Source: an uncultured Sphingomonadales bacterium (lineage in GTDB: Bacteria; Pseudomonadota; Alphaproteobacteria; Sphingomonadales; Sphingomonadaceae). From it: a DNA stretch of 64,000 bases. The DNA lies in the NCBI GenBank assembly GCA_903839675.1, contig CAIMDB010000008.1, positions 62,001-126,000 of the forward strand, written 5' to 3'. Below, piece after piece: positions 19,648 to 29,946 of this stretch. The notes below the pieces were generated by a model. That model did not search any database, had not been told where the DNA came from, and saw only the letters and a list, made by a program, of their open reading frames with translations. Position 1 is the stretch's first letter. Each line of letters starts with the position of its first letter. The position numbers were made by a program, and so were the translations under genes.

Positions 19648-20514
19648 ATGGCCTACCCCACCGACATCAAGATCATCGACTGTATGCTCGGCATTCCAGA
19701 AGCGGAGGACCGGTCGGACTGGTTCACCAGTTTCCGGCCTCTGATCAAGGATGCGCAGACGCTCGAGCAGTTTTCGATGCCCGCGCAGTACATGTTCAAG
19801 GATGTGCCGCAGACAGGCCATGCCGATGACTATGTGAAGTGGACCGTCGATCAGATGGACCGGTTCAATATCGACAAAGCGCTGATCGGCTGGAACGACA
19901 ATGACACGTCACGCCGCGCCAAGGAAATGTATGGCGACCGCTTCTTCTTTGACGTGCCGTGCGACCCGAACAAGGGCGTGGACGAAGTCCGCCGCATCAA
20001 GAAGCTGCACAGCGAAGTCGGCATTTCCGCCATCAGCGTCTTCCCCTCGGGCACGCTGCCGCAGGTGGCGATCAACCATAAGTATATGTTCCCGCTCTAC
20101 ACCTGTGCGGCGGAACTCGGCATTCCCATCCTGCTGAACGTCGGCATCCCCGGCCCGCGCATCCCGATGGAGACGCAGAAGGTGGAGCATCTCGACGAGG
20201 TCTGCTGGTTCTTCCCGGACCTGAAGATCGTGATGCGCCATGGGGCGGAGCCATGGGAAGCACTTGCGGTCAAGCTGATGCTGAAATGGCCGAACCTCTA
20301 TTATTCGACGAGCGCCTTTGCCCCGAAGCACTATCCCAAAGCGATCATCGATTATGCAAACACCCGTGGGGCCGACAAGATCATCTATGCCGGTTATTTC
20401 CCCATGGGATTGAGCCTTGATCGCATCTTCAGCGACATGCAGAATGTGCCTTTCAAGGATGAAGTCTGGCCGAAGTTCCTGCGCGAAAACGCAGTGAAGG
20501 TTTTCGGTCTGTGA
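19648..20514 (+). CDS. Amidohydrolase family 2 protein (ACMSD/decarboxylase-like)
   Basis: KIIDCMLGIPEAEDRSDW..., VMRHGAEPWEALAVKLMLKWPNLYYSTSAFAPKHYPKAIIDYANTRGADKIIYAGYFP. Confidence 0.8.
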   Translation: MAYPTDIKIIDCMLGIPEAEDRSDWFTSFRPLIKDAQTLEQFSMPAQYMFKDVPQTGHADDYVKWTVDQMDRFNIDKALIGWNDNDTSRRAKEMYGDRFFFDVPCDPNKGVDEVRRIKKLHSEVGISAISVFPSGTLPQVAINHKYMFPLYTCAAELGIPILLNVGIPGPRIPMETQKVEHLDEVCWFFPDLKIVMRHGAEPWEALAVKLMLKWPNLYYSTSAFAPKHYPKAIIDYANTRGADKIIYAGYFPMGLSLDRIFSDMQNVPFKDEVWPKFLRENAVKVFGL

Positions 20515-20621
20515 TGTGAGGGGAGCCGGGAAGTCTGCTCCCATTTCAACAGTGCCAGACGGTGAGACAACCCCGCTGTCCGGTCCGCCTTCCAAGCGAA
20601 GGCCCATGAAGGAGACACATC

Positions 20622-21755
20622 ATGTCTGATGCAGAAAATAGCGCCGCAAGCGATGCCCGCACCGCGCCCGTCGCTGTCTGGCAGATCCTTGATAAGTTGC
20701 GCGGTCAGGACCTCATTGACTGGCGTCTGGCGGAAACAAAGGGTCGCGCCTCCATTGAGGAACGCAATTTAGATATCGGCTTTCCGTTTGGCTGGTACCC
20801 CGTTGTCCTGTCCAAGGATCTGGCGGTCGGCGAAGTGAAGCCATTGCGCTACTTCTCCACTGATCTTGCCATCTGGCGCGGCGAGGACGGGCAGGTCCGC
20901 ATGGTCGATGCCTATTGCAAGCATCTGGGCGCGCATATGGGCCATGGCGGCAAGGTGCACGGCAATCTTCTGGAATGCCCGTTCCACGCCTGGCGCTATG
21001 ACGGCGAAGAAGGCGTGGTGAAGGAAATCCCTTATGCCAAGGCAATCCCGCCGCAGGTAAAGCGCAAATGCACCCGCACCTGGCATGTGGTGGAAGCCAA
21101 TCGCTGGGTTTGGATGTGGTATCACCCACAGGACGTGGCTCCATTGTTCGAAGTCGAGCATCTACCGGAAGCGACTGACCCAGAGTGGACGGACTATGAC
21201 GTCCATGAATGGAATGTCTGGGGCTCCATCCAGAACATGGCCGAAAACGGCGTCGATGTGGCGCACTTCAAATATATCCACGGCACCGCGAACGTCCCGC
21301 TTGGCGATCTGCGCTGGGGCGACTGGGGTCGCGGCGCCGATGTGAAAGCGAAGATGGGCACACCCTGGGGCGAGGTCGATGGCTGCATCAGCTATGACAC
21401 GATGGGCCCGGGGCAGAGCTGGACGCGCTTTACCGGCATTTCGGAAACGCTGCTTGTGGCGTGCATCATCCCGGTGGAACTGGACCATGTCCATGCCCGC
21501 TTCTGCTTCACCCAGCCTAAGGCACAGGCCGAAGGCGAGCGTGCGGGTGTGGCCAAGGCGATCATCCGCGACATCTGCAAGCAGTTTGATCAGGACAAGG
21601 TCGTTTGGGACCGGCAGCGATATCAGGCCAACCCCATCATCTGCGATGGCGACGGTCCTATTCCGCAGTTCCGCAAATATTATGCGCGCTATTACGCAAC
21701 GCCGAACGTGACGCCCGAAGGCGACAATGTCAGTCCGATCCGGGCCGCTGGATAA
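20622..21755 (+). CDS. Rieske [2Fe-2S] oxygenase, KshA-like
   Basis: CKHLGAHMG...CPFHAWRY Rieske ligands and NGVDVAHFKYIH mononuclear iron motif. Confidence 0.88.
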   Translation: MSDAENSAASDARTAPVAVWQILDKLRGQDLIDWRLAETKGRASIEERNLDIGFPFGWYPVVLSKDLAVGEVKPLRYFSTDLAIWRGEDGQVRMVDAYCKHLGAHMGHGGKVHGNLLECPFHAWRYDGEEGVVKEIPYAKAIPPQVKRKCTRTWHVVEANRWVWMWYHPQDVAPLFEVEHLPEATDPEWTDYDVHEWNVWGSIQNMAENGVDVAHFKYIHGTANVPLGDLRWGDWGRGADVKAKMGTPWGEVDGCISYDTMGPGQSWTRFTGISETLLVACIIPVELDHVHARFCFTQPKAQAEGERAGVAKAIIRDICKQFDQDKVVWDRQRYQANPIICDGDGPIPQFRKYYARYYATPNVTPEGDNVSPIRAAG

Positions 21756-21804
21756 GCACAGCCGACTGCGATAGGTCAGGCGAAAATCAGAACAGGGAGA
21801 GACC

Positions 21805-23475
21805 ATGAAACGCCTGACCATATTACTCGCCTGCACCGCGTCCGGTGCGCTGGCGGCACCCGCCGAGCGCGCTACCATCTGGAGCGGTGGGCCGATCATC
21901 ACGATGGCTGGCGACACGGCAGAGAGTGCCGAAGCCATTGCCGTGCGGGATGGAAAGATCATCGCGGTCGGCTCCCTTGTCTCCGTGCGCAAGGCTGCGG
22001 GCAAGAAGGCGGATATGGTCGATCTTAAGGGACGCACCCTCTTGCCCGGCTTTATCGATGCGCATGGACATGTTGGCTCGGTCGGACAGGTGGCAGCCCT
22101 CGCCCAGCTCGCCCCGCCGCCCGTTGGTAAGGTGGACAGCATCGCCGCACTGCAAGAGGCATTGCGGGCCTACACCCCTCCGACCGGCATGCCATTCATC
22201 ATCGGCAATGGGTATGATGACTCGCAATTGGCGGAACGGCGCCACCCCAACCGGCATGACCTTGATGCCGTCTATCCGGACAAGCCCACTATCATCATCC
22301 ATGCGAGCGGGCATTTTGCCGTGATGAATTCCGCAATGCTGAAGCTGACCGGCATTTCCGCAGACACACCCAATCCGGCGGGCGGCATCATACGGCGCGA
22401 AGCCGACGGCAAAACCCCGGACGGCGTGCTTGAAGAAACTGCGTTCTTCGTGCCTGCCATGCGCATCCTGCCTCCGAGCCTTGAAGGCGGCGTGGCATCG
22501 CTGGTTGCAGGTTTGAAGATCTACGCGGCGAATGGTATCACCACCGCGCAAGACGGTCGCGTCATGCCGGAATCCTGGGCCTCGCTGGCGGCTGCATCCA
22601 AACGCGGCGTGCTGCCCATCGATACAGTTGCCCTCGTTTCTTTTGAACGGGATTGGCCTGCCGATGTTCGCGCGCAGATCGGCAAGCCGTATGAAGGCCG
22701 GATGCGCATTGGCGGCGTTAAGCTGACGATTGATGGCAGTCCGCAGGGGCGCACCGCTTGGCTGCATGATCCCGTCACCGTGCCACCTGAAGGTAAGGAC
22801 GCCAGCTATCGCGGCTATCCCGCCATCGACCTCAAGCTGTTCAACGCCAAGCTCTCCGACGCCGCAGCGAACAACTGGCAGGTGTTCGTCCATGTGAACG
22901 GCGATGAGGCGATGCAAGCGCTAATCGACGGTGTTTGGAAGAACGGTCTATCCGGCAAGCGCACCGTTGCCATCCACAGCCAGGTTGTCCGGCGGGACCA
23001 GCTGGAGGACATGAAAAAGCTCGACATTCAGCCGAGCTTCTTTGCCAACCACACCTGGTATTGGGGCGACTGGCACCGCGACGTTGCCCTTGGGCCAAAG
23101 CGGGCAGACTTCATCTCCCCGCAGGCGACCGCTTGGGACATTGGCCTGCGTCCCACCGCACATAATGACTCCCCCGTTGTCCCGCCCGATATGATGCGGC
23201 TCATCTGGTCATCGGTGAACAGGCGCACACAATCCGGCGATATCCTCGGGCCACTTGAGCGCATCCCCGTCTATCGCGCGCTGCAACAGGTGACGATCAA
23301 CGCCGCCTGGCAAATCCATGAGGATGCCGACAAGGGCAGCCTCGCGCCCGGAAAGCGTGCCGATCTTGTCGTGCTGGATGCCAATCCCCTGACGATTGCA
23401 CCCGACAAGCTCAACACAATCCGCGTTGTTGCGACAATCAAGGATGGCCGGACCATCTACGGCACAACGAACTAG
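21805..23475 (+). CDS. Amidohydrolase family protein (YtcJ-like), exported
   Basis: Signal peptide; DLKGRTLLPGFIDAHGHVGSVGQVA; C-terminal AWQIHEDADKGSLAPGKRADLVVLDANPL. Confidence 0.88.
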   Translation: MKRLTILLACTASGALAAPAERATIWSGGPIITMAGDTAESAEAIAVRDGKIIAVGSLVSVRKAAGKKADMVDLKGRTLLPGFIDAHGHVGSVGQVAALAQLAPPPVGKVDSIAALQEALRAYTPPTGMPFIIGNGYDDSQLAERRHPNRHDLDAVYPDKPTIIIHASGHFAVMNSAMLKLTGISADTPNPAGGIIRREADGKTPDGVLEETAFFVPAMRILPPSLEGGVASLVAGLKIYAANGITTAQDGRVMPESWASLAAASKRGVLPIDTVALVSFERDWPADVRAQIGKPYEGRMRIGGVKLTIDGSPQGRTAWLHDPVTVPPEGKDASYRGYPAIDLKLFNAKLSDAAANNWQVFVHVNGDEAMQALIDGVWKNGLSGKRTVAIHSQVVRRDQLEDMKKLDIQPSFFANHTWYWGDWHRDVALGPKRADFISPQATAWDIGLRPTAHNDSPVVPPDMMRLIWSSVNRRTQSGDILGPLERIPVYRALQQVTINAAWQIHEDADKGSLAPGKRADLVVLDANPLTIAPDKLNTIRVVATIKDGRTIYGTTN

Positions 23476-23483
23476 GGGGGATT

Positions 23484-23774
23484 ATGCTAGACACTTTGAC
23501 ACCATTTGCGGGCATCATTGGCCTGATCGGCTTTGCAGGGCTTGCAGGATTGCGCACACCTGTGGGCAAAGCGCGCAAGGGGGCGGGCATCCGCCTCCTC
23601 GGTCTATTGGGCTTCTTCGGGTTGGCCGGCATCTGGATTCCGGGTGCCGGTGCCGTCGGTGCTGCAGGCGCGCTGGGATTATGGAACCACCAGAACCCCA
23701 AGCTTGCCTTTTGGGGCAAGCTTGGATGGCTCTGGCTCGCAGGTCTCCCGTTCCTGTTACCTGCCCTTTTCTAA
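23484..23774 (+). CDS. Small glycine/leucine-rich membrane protein, unknown function
   Basis: 96-aa ORF with hydrophobic segments, located between the convergent amidohydrolase and TonB receptor genes. Confidence 0.55.
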   Translation: MLDTLTPFAGIIGLIGFAGLAGLRTPVGKARKGAGIRLLGLLGFFGLAGIWIPGAGAVGAAGALGLWNHQNPKLAFWGKLGWLWLAGLPFLLPALF

Positions 23775-23775
23775 G

Positions 23776-26217
23776 TTAGTAGCGGAAGGACATGGTGACG
23801 CCGTAAGTCCGGGGTTCACCGAACTCCGACACGGTCGTCGCGCCGGTGAAGGCGAACGAACCGAATGTCACCGTTTCATATTCCTTATCGAAGATGTTCT
23901 TGCCCCAGAAGCGGAGCGAGAATTCCCGATCCCCACCCAAACGACGGGTCAGGCTGATGCTCGCATCGGTGATGGCCTTGCTGCCGATGGGGCGGTTGTC
24001 GAGCACGTTACTCGATGTCTCAATGCTGCTCTGATAGCTGACATTGGCATGGAAGCCTGCTGCCCAATCGTTTGAGATGTCCCGGTTATAATCGACATAG
24101 ACATTGCCGGATGATTTCGGCGCCGATGTTTGGTCCGCAATGAAGTTTTGAACCTGCACCTGGCCAGTATCAAGCAGGACGCTCGCCGACCGCTCGCCCA
24201 ACTTGGCGCTGAGGAGAGCGCCCGACACACCGACACGCAGCTCGCGCGACAAAGCAGCGTTGAGATCAAACTCGACGCCGTAAATGTCGTTGCCGTCAAT
24301 GCCGATAAAGTCGCGGTCCCCTGCTGTCGCGCCGGTCTGCACGCTTGCCTGATAATTGTTCATGCGCATGAAGAACCCGGCCACCGAATAGCTGAGCTTG
24401 CGGTCGAGCGCATTGCCCTTGATGCCCGCTTCAAACGAGTTGACCGTTTCCGGCTCAAACCCGGCTGCAAAGTTGATCGGGTTGGCAGAGCGTTGAGAGG
24501 TGCCGCCCGTTTTATAGCCACGCACAAATTTCGCGTAGAGGTTCAGGTCATTGCTGACCTTGTAAGCCACGGTCAGCGAAGGCGAGAAGTTATTGAACTT
24601 ACCTGAATAGCTGGCCCCAGCTATGGCACCTGTAGGCGTGCAGGTCTGCCCGAGCGCCGCAAAGGTCAGCGCGAAGAAGCCGCAATTTTCAGGAGTAAAT
24701 CCGCCCAGCGCTGCAAAGGAAAAGGAGCGTTCATTGATCCGCGTCGCTGTCCGCTTGTCGTGGGAATAGCGCGCGCCCAACGTGATGCTCAGCTTCTCGT
24801 CTGCGCCCGGCCGAACGGTCACTTCGCCAAAGCCCGCATAGGATTTGTTGGCGATGCCCGTAAGGTTCTTAAGAATGAGCGGACCCGAGCCAATGGCACC
24901 GCCCAGAACATCGAGTGTCGCCTTATCCTCATAATAATAGCCGCCCAGCACATATTCGAGGCTACCGGCCATGAAGCCTGTATTGCCGAGCAACTGGATT
25001 TCCTCTGACGTGCTGCGGAACTTCGTACTCTCCGAGGTCGAGGCAACACCATTCGGCCCGATCACATTGAGCACGGTTCCAACGGGCAGGGTCGGAATAA
25101 CTGAAGTGAGCACCGTCGTGACAATGCTGGCCCCATGCGTCGGCAAATTGTCCGAATATTGGCTGTTGTTGATCCGTCGATGCCCAGTGATCGACCGCAA
25201 TGTCAGATTGTCGCTGGCTTCCCATTCGATGGTCAAATTGTGGCCCGTCACCTTCCCGTCATTGGGGAGCATGGCCCGCACCGCGGCCGCGCTGTCCGGG
25301 CGGCGATTCACGAAGGGCGATGTATCTGTGAAGGTATTGACCATGCTGGTAATGCCCGTCGCCAGCCCAAAGGTGCCAGGAATTGCGAAGGGCGCCGCCA
25401 CCGGGAAGCTGGCAGGTGCACCTGCGACGGGCACGGTGAGCGTGCCGGTATCCTTGTTGCGCGAATAATCGAACGCATAGTCGATGGTTAGAGCCTCACT
25501 CGGCATGACGCGAACGGCACCCCGGAAAGCGGTGTGGTTCTGCCGCCCGAAATCAAGCCCGAGCCCAGTGTTCTCCTGCAGTCCGTCGCGCTTGGAGCGG
25601 AGTCCGGTCAGGCGGATCGCTGCCGCCTCACCCAATGGCACGTTAAGCGTGGCCAGTCCGCGCTTGGCATCATAATTGCCATAGCTGACCGATCCCTTGG
25701 CGCGGAATTCACCCAAGACCGGCTTGGCCGAAATGACATTGATCGCACCACCGGTCGCGTTGCGGCCGTAAAGTGTACCCTGAGGCCCGCGCAGCACTTC
25801 AATGCGTTCAAGGTCTTCGGTTTCAAAGCCGCCGCCGACCGTGGTGCCCACGTAAACACCATCGACGTAAAGCGCGACTGACGGATCTTGCGTCAGCGTC
25901 ACGTCATTCTGGCCGACGCCGCGGATGAAGAGACGGACCGTATCTGACCGCCCGTTGAAGTTGTTGACGAAGAGGTTGGGCACCTGCCCCACAAAATCGC
26001 GGAGCTCGGAAATCTGGTTGTTTTCCAGCGCCTCATTGTTGAAGGCGGAGAGGGAAATCGGCACATCCACGAGTGCCTGTTCCCGCTTTTGCGCGGTGAC
26101 GATGATATCGCCGGGTGAAATGTTTTCGGCGTCTGCTTCGGCGGCCAATGCAGGCGACGCCGACCATGCCAGCGCAACAGCCACAGCTGCTACGCCCGCG
26201 TTGAGGGCACTCTTCAT
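23776..26217 (-). CDS. TonB-dependent receptor
   Basis: Signal peptide MKSALNAGVAAVAVALAWSASPALA, DIIVTAQKREQALVDVP, IEVLRGPQGTLYGRNATGGAINV, C-terminal GVTMSFRY. Confidence 0.95.
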   Translation of the reverse strand: MKSALNAGVAAVAVALAWSASPALAAEADAENISPGDIIVTAQKREQALVDVPISLSAFNNEALENNQISELRDFVGQVPNLFVNNFNGRSDTVRLFIRGVGQNDVTLTQDPSVALYVDGVYVGTTVGGGFETEDLERIEVLRGPQGTLYGRNATGGAINVISAKPVLGEFRAKGSVSYGNYDAKRGLATLNVPLGEAAAIRLTGLRSKRDGLQENTGLGLDFGRQNHTAFRGAVRVMPSEALTIDYAFDYSRNKDTGTLTVPVAGAPASFPVAAPFAIPGTFGLATGITSMVNTFTDTSPFVNRRPDSAAAVRAMLPNDGKVTGHNLTIEWEASDNLTLRSITGHRRINNSQYSDNLPTHGASIVTTVLTSVIPTLPVGTVLNVIGPNGVASTSESTKFRSTSEEIQLLGNTGFMAGSLEYVLGGYYYEDKATLDVLGGAIGSGPLILKNLTGIANKSYAGFGEVTVRPGADEKLSITLGARYSHDKRTATRINERSFSFAALGGFTPENCGFFALTFAALGQTCTPTGAIAGASYSGKFNNFSPSLTVAYKVSNDLNLYAKFVRGYKTGGTSQRSANPINFAAGFEPETVNSFEAGIKGNALDRKLSYSVAGFFMRMNNYQASVQTGATAGDRDFIGIDGNDIYGVEFDLNAALSRELRVGVSGALLSAKLGERSASVLLDTGQVQVQNFIADQTSAPKSSGNVYVDYNRDISNDWAAGFHANVSYQSSIETSSNVLDNRPIGSKAITDASISLTRRLGGDREFSLRFWGKNIFDKEYETVTFGSFAFTGATTVSEFGEPRTYGVTMSFRY

Positions 26218-26405
26218 TCTTCCTCTCCTCCCAGTCACGTTTTACACGTTTACGCACTACTAGAACGCGTTCTGGACGGGGCCGCTGGTTACGCGTGCTC
26301 CCTATTTAAGATAAAGACTGTCATGATATGCGTAGGCTCGCAAGCCCAAACTATGCGGACTGCTTCAGGCTGGGCGGAGCGCGAAAATACGTGGCAAACG
26401 GCGCT

Positions 26406-28025
26406 TCAACGGAAGCGGATCTTCGCCTTTGGCGGATATTTGGCCATCGTTGCGCCATGCACAGCGATGAGCTGGCCGAGCGCATAGGACGGCGCCCATG
26501 CCTTTTCGATCAGCACAGATTTGCGCTCTTTGGGATCGAGATAGAGATTGTACATCCAACCGTTGAGCGGCGTCATGACTTGTGCGTTGTCGAGCCCGCC
26601 CATGTCCCGCACATTGCCCGAGCCGATCTGAATTTCAGAGGTCGCCATCTTGTAATAGCGCCAACGCACGGCTGAAAAGAGATCCACATTCCAAAGGAAC
26701 ACCGCTTCGCGCGCGGACTCGCCATTGTCGGCAAGGAGGAAGGATGTCTGGTCGATACCGTCAATATAGCGATCGGCGGGCACAGCCTTCCCCGCATCAA
26801 CACCCGCCACTGCAAGGCTGGTATTGAACATGTCGGTCATGTCGAACAGGCCGTCAGACACCCGCCCCGGTTTGATCATGCCTGGCCACCAGAAGATACC
26901 CGGCACACGCACGCCACCTTCCAGTGTGGTGCCCTTCGCACCGCGGAAGGGCGTCGTGCCGCTTTCGGGGTAGCTGTCTTCTTCCGGCCCATTGTCCGAT
27001 GTAAAGAAGACGATGGTGTTGTCGGCGATCTTTAAATCTTCGAGCAGCTTGGTCAGGCGGCCGACAATATCGTCCACTTCAATCACGCTGTCGCGATACA
27101 CATCCTTGGTTGCGGACTTCCCGACAAACGCTTTGCTGGGCTGATTGAAATAATGGACCTTCGTGAAATTGTGGCTGAGGTAAAAGGGCTTGCCGGACTT
27201 AGCCGAGCGACGAATGAAATCTTCCGAAAACGCGGCAAACTTCTGGTCAAGGGTGGCATCATTGCTCCAGTTGATCTGGCCGAGTGACTTACCGCCACCT
27301 TCCTTGGTCGCAGACCAGAGGTCCCGACTGCCCGGCATGGAGCGCAACTGGGCGAGCAACTCAGGATCATTCGCGACGTCCGACGCGGACGGATGCTCTT
27401 CCTGATAAGCGTTAGAGACGCCTAAGAAACCGGTGAATTCATCAAAGCCGACCTGCCAGGGACGGGAGCCTTCCTTCTCGCCCAAATGCCATTTGCCTGA
27501 AAGCGCGGTGCGATAACCGGCACCAGACAGGATTTTGGCGGCGAGAAGTTCGCTGGAAATGTCTGCGTTGTCGTTCAAAAGCTTCGGTGAGGTGAGGCCG
27601 GACCGAACCGGCAAACGCCCGGTATTAAGAGCGGCGCGCGTGGGCGTGCAACTGGGCTGCGCATAGGTGGACGTGAGCTTCAGCCCTTCGCGGGCCAGCC
27701 GGTCGATGTGCGGCGTGGGGGCACCCAGTGACTCCCCGCCGCCATAGGCCCCGACATCGCCATAGCCGAGGTCATCAACAACGAAGATGAGAATGTTGGG
27801 TCGCTTGCCGGTGCGCTTGTAGATCGCGTCGAGCTTGGCCTGCGCTGCGCGGGCCTGATTTGGGCGCAGCAAAGCAGGTTCAAAATTGTCGCGCTGGCGC
27901 TCTGCCTTGAGGACGGGCGAGACGCGGGACATGGACCCGACTGAAAGACCTGCCGGAACCGACATCTGCTGAGCAGACGCCCCAGCCCCTGCACACAGCA
28001 ATGCAGCGATAAACGCGCGCTTCAT
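26406..28025 (-). CDS. Sulfatase (arylsulfatase family), exported
   Basis: PNILIFVVDDLGYGDVGAYGG and CTPTRAALNTGR (C-x-P-x-R formylglycine motif); signal peptide MKRAFIAALLCAGAGASAQ. Confidence 0.93.
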   Translation of the reverse strand: MKRAFIAALLCAGAGASAQQMSVPAGLSVGSMSRVSPVLKAERQRDNFEPALLRPNQARAAQAKLDAIYKRTGKRPNILIFVVDDLGYGDVGAYGGGESLGAPTPHIDRLAREGLKLTSTYAQPSCTPTRAALNTGRLPVRSGLTSPKLLNDNADISSELLAAKILSGAGYRTALSGKWHLGEKEGSRPWQVGFDEFTGFLGVSNAYQEEHPSASDVANDPELLAQLRSMPGSRDLWSATKEGGGKSLGQINWSNDATLDQKFAAFSEDFIRRSAKSGKPFYLSHNFTKVHYFNQPSKAFVGKSATKDVYRDSVIEVDDIVGRLTKLLEDLKIADNTIVFFTSDNGPEEDSYPESGTTPFRGAKGTTLEGGVRVPGIFWWPGMIKPGRVSDGLFDMTDMFNTSLAVAGVDAGKAVPADRYIDGIDQTSFLLADNGESAREAVFLWNVDLFSAVRWRYYKMATSEIQIGSGNVRDMGGLDNAQVMTPLNGWMYNLYLDPKERKSVLIEKAWAPSYALGQLIAVHGATMAKYPPKAKIRFR

Positions 28026-28128
28026 GACATCCTCTTTCGCAGTTCTAGCTTTAATTTGCGCTGAGATTACCGAATGCGTATCGATGCGCAATAGGATTTA
28101 CGCAAACAACCAAGACCTAGGAGAGAAA

Positions 28129-29571
28129 ATGCGTTTCGGCATCATCATGGCGCTGTTCGCGTCCGCACCTGCATTAGCAAGCGGCTTTACGCCCTCGCCC
28201 GATGATCTCGTTGTCCAAAAGGGCCGCGCACTGATCGCGCAGGAGCATCCGGACATTGTGAAGCACATGGCGCGGCAGGATGGCTTTGGCGGCCCCAAAT
28301 CGGCGCTCATCGCCCGCGCGATGCTCTCCACCGCGCCCGAGGTTGTGGCCGAAGCCCGCGCCAAGATGACGATAGAGCCGCATGGCAATAGCATGTGGCT
28401 GATCCGCTTTCCCTATGTGAACGTCGCACTCATCGAAACCCGCGACAGCCTCGTCCTCTTCGATTCCGGCTATGCCTCTATCGGCGTCGTCCTGAAGGAC
28501 GTCATCCCGACGCTGAGCAAGAAACCGCTCAAGACCATCTTCCTGTCTCACACCCATGTCGACCACAGCTATGGCGCGCGTGAACTGGTGAAGCTGCCCT
28601 CCCGCCCCCGCGTGATTGCCAGCGCGCAGATGCTGAAAGCCATCGACACCGACCTGCGGCTCGGCGGCTCCATCGGACGTTACAACAATCAACCGCTATC
28701 GCTCCAGCCTTCGACCAAGGCCGATGTTGTCGTGCCGGATGAGACGTTCGAGGGCCGCAAAACCTACAAGATCGGCGGAGAGACCTTCGTCGTAACGCAC
28801 GCACCAGGCGAGACCGAGGACCAGATCTGGCTCTCCATTCCCGGCCGCAAGACCATCGTGACGGCTGACTATTATCAGGGCTTCCTCCCCAATGCGGGCA
28901 ATGGCAAGCGGCTGCAGCGCTATGTCGAGGAATGGACGGCGGCCTATCGCGAGATGGCCGCGCTAAAGCCGGAGATCATGCTGCCAATGCACGGCGCGGC
29001 TATTGAGGGCGCGGACAAGATCGTGCCCACGCTCACCACCTATGCCGATGCGTTTGACCATATTCTGACGCAGGTCGTGAACCGCCTCAACGCAGGCGAA
29101 CGCAAGGACGTGATCGCGGCGACCATCGACTGGCCGGAACGGTTCGCGAAGAACCCGCTGCTGGAGGCCCAGTATAACCGCCCCGCCGATATCGCGCGCA
29201 TGATCATGAAGCGCTGGACCGGCTGGTGGGACGATGTGCCGTCACACTTTGCCGCGATGACCTTCGACGCCGAAGCGCGTGAGGTACTGCGATTGGCGGG
29301 AGGCCTAGACGCGGTCGAGAAGCGCGCCCGCGCGGTGCTGCCGACCGACCCGATGCTCGCCGCACGCCTCGCCGACTGGGCCTATTTCGGCGCGCCCGAT
29401 GATCCCAAGGCCCTCCAACTCGCCATAGACGTCTACCTCGCCCGCATCGCCGAGCCGGACATGCCGGTGCAGGAAGGGCTCATCTATCTGGATGTGGCCG
29501 CAAAGGCGCGGGCTAGGTTGGCGGAGTTGGTGGACAACAATCTAATCAGAAACTCTGGCATCTCAAAGTAA
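28129..29571 (+). CDS. MBL-fold alkylsulfatase-like hydrolase (SdsA/BDS1-type), exported
   Basis: Signal peptide; SHTHVDHSYGA metal motif; C-terminal RWTGWWDDVPSHFAAMTFDAEAREVLRLAGG as in the alkylsulfatase dimerisation domain. Confidence 0.8.
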   Translation: MRFGIIMALFASAPALASGFTPSPDDLVVQKGRALIAQEHPDIVKHMARQDGFGGPKSALIARAMLSTAPEVVAEARAKMTIEPHGNSMWLIRFPYVNVALIETRDSLVLFDSGYASIGVVLKDVIPTLSKKPLKTIFLSHTHVDHSYGARELVKLPSRPRVIASAQMLKAIDTDLRLGGSIGRYNNQPLSLQPSTKADVVVPDETFEGRKTYKIGGETFVVTHAPGETEDQIWLSIPGRKTIVTADYYQGFLPNAGNGKRLQRYVEEWTAAYREMAALKPEIMLPMHGAAIEGADKIVPTLTTYADAFDHILTQVVNRLNAGERKDVIAATIDWPERFAKNPLLEAQYNRPADIARMIMKRWTGWWDDVPSHFAAMTFDAEAREVLRLAGGLDAVEKRARAVLPTDPMLAARLADWAYFGAPDDPKALQLAIDVYLARIAEPDMPVQEGLIYLDVAAKARARLAELVDNNLIRNSGISK

Positions 29572-29649
29572 TCGTGCGCAATCATAATCTTCTATCCAAT
29601 TTTCATAAACGAGCTTGATCAAAATCACTACGCTAGCCATATTCGGAAG

Positions 29650-29892
29650 ATGATCTACGCTTTGATTTTCATCGCTTTCGGCTTTTATTCGTTCATTCGA
29701 GCAAGCGTGATAGCCGAAAAGGAAAAGAAGCGGCATAGTGATCGATTGACGCAACTGATTGCAGGCGAACCAGAAATTTATTTTGAAGAACGCCGATCTT
29801 TGGAGGCATATCCGCCGAGGTCTGTTGGACGACTTCAGCTATTTGGGCTGCTGGCTGTTGTTCTAGGCGTGCTCATCGCATTTCGAAGCTAG
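29650..29892 (+). CDS. Small membrane protein, unknown
   Basis: 80-aa ORF with two hydrophobic segments in a locally AT-rich stretch. Confidence 0.45.
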   Translation: MIYALIFIAFGFYSFIRASVIAEKEKKRHSDRLTQLIAGEPEIYFEERRSLEAYPPRSVGRLQLFGLLAVVLGVLIAFRS

Positions 29893-29946
29893 CTTTGCGG
29901 CATAGGAACAGTTCACAGAACACGTTCTCCCAGTCGCAACCCTGCC

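Noticed and set aside
20522-20544. GGGAGC-N10-GCTCCC hairpin before the Rieske gene
   Set aside because: Short 6-bp stem, no T-tract, and genes on both sides look co-directional; not convincing as a terminator.
21823-22917. 364-aa minus-strand ORF (and 326-aa ORF 21162-22142)
   Set aside because: Antisense to the amidohydrolase and Rieske genes, which have clear motifs; no domain seen in the shadow ORFs.
29572-29892. Low-GC islet as a remnant insertion sequence
   Set aside because: No terminal inverted repeats or transposase fragment could be seen; kept only as a composition anomaly.
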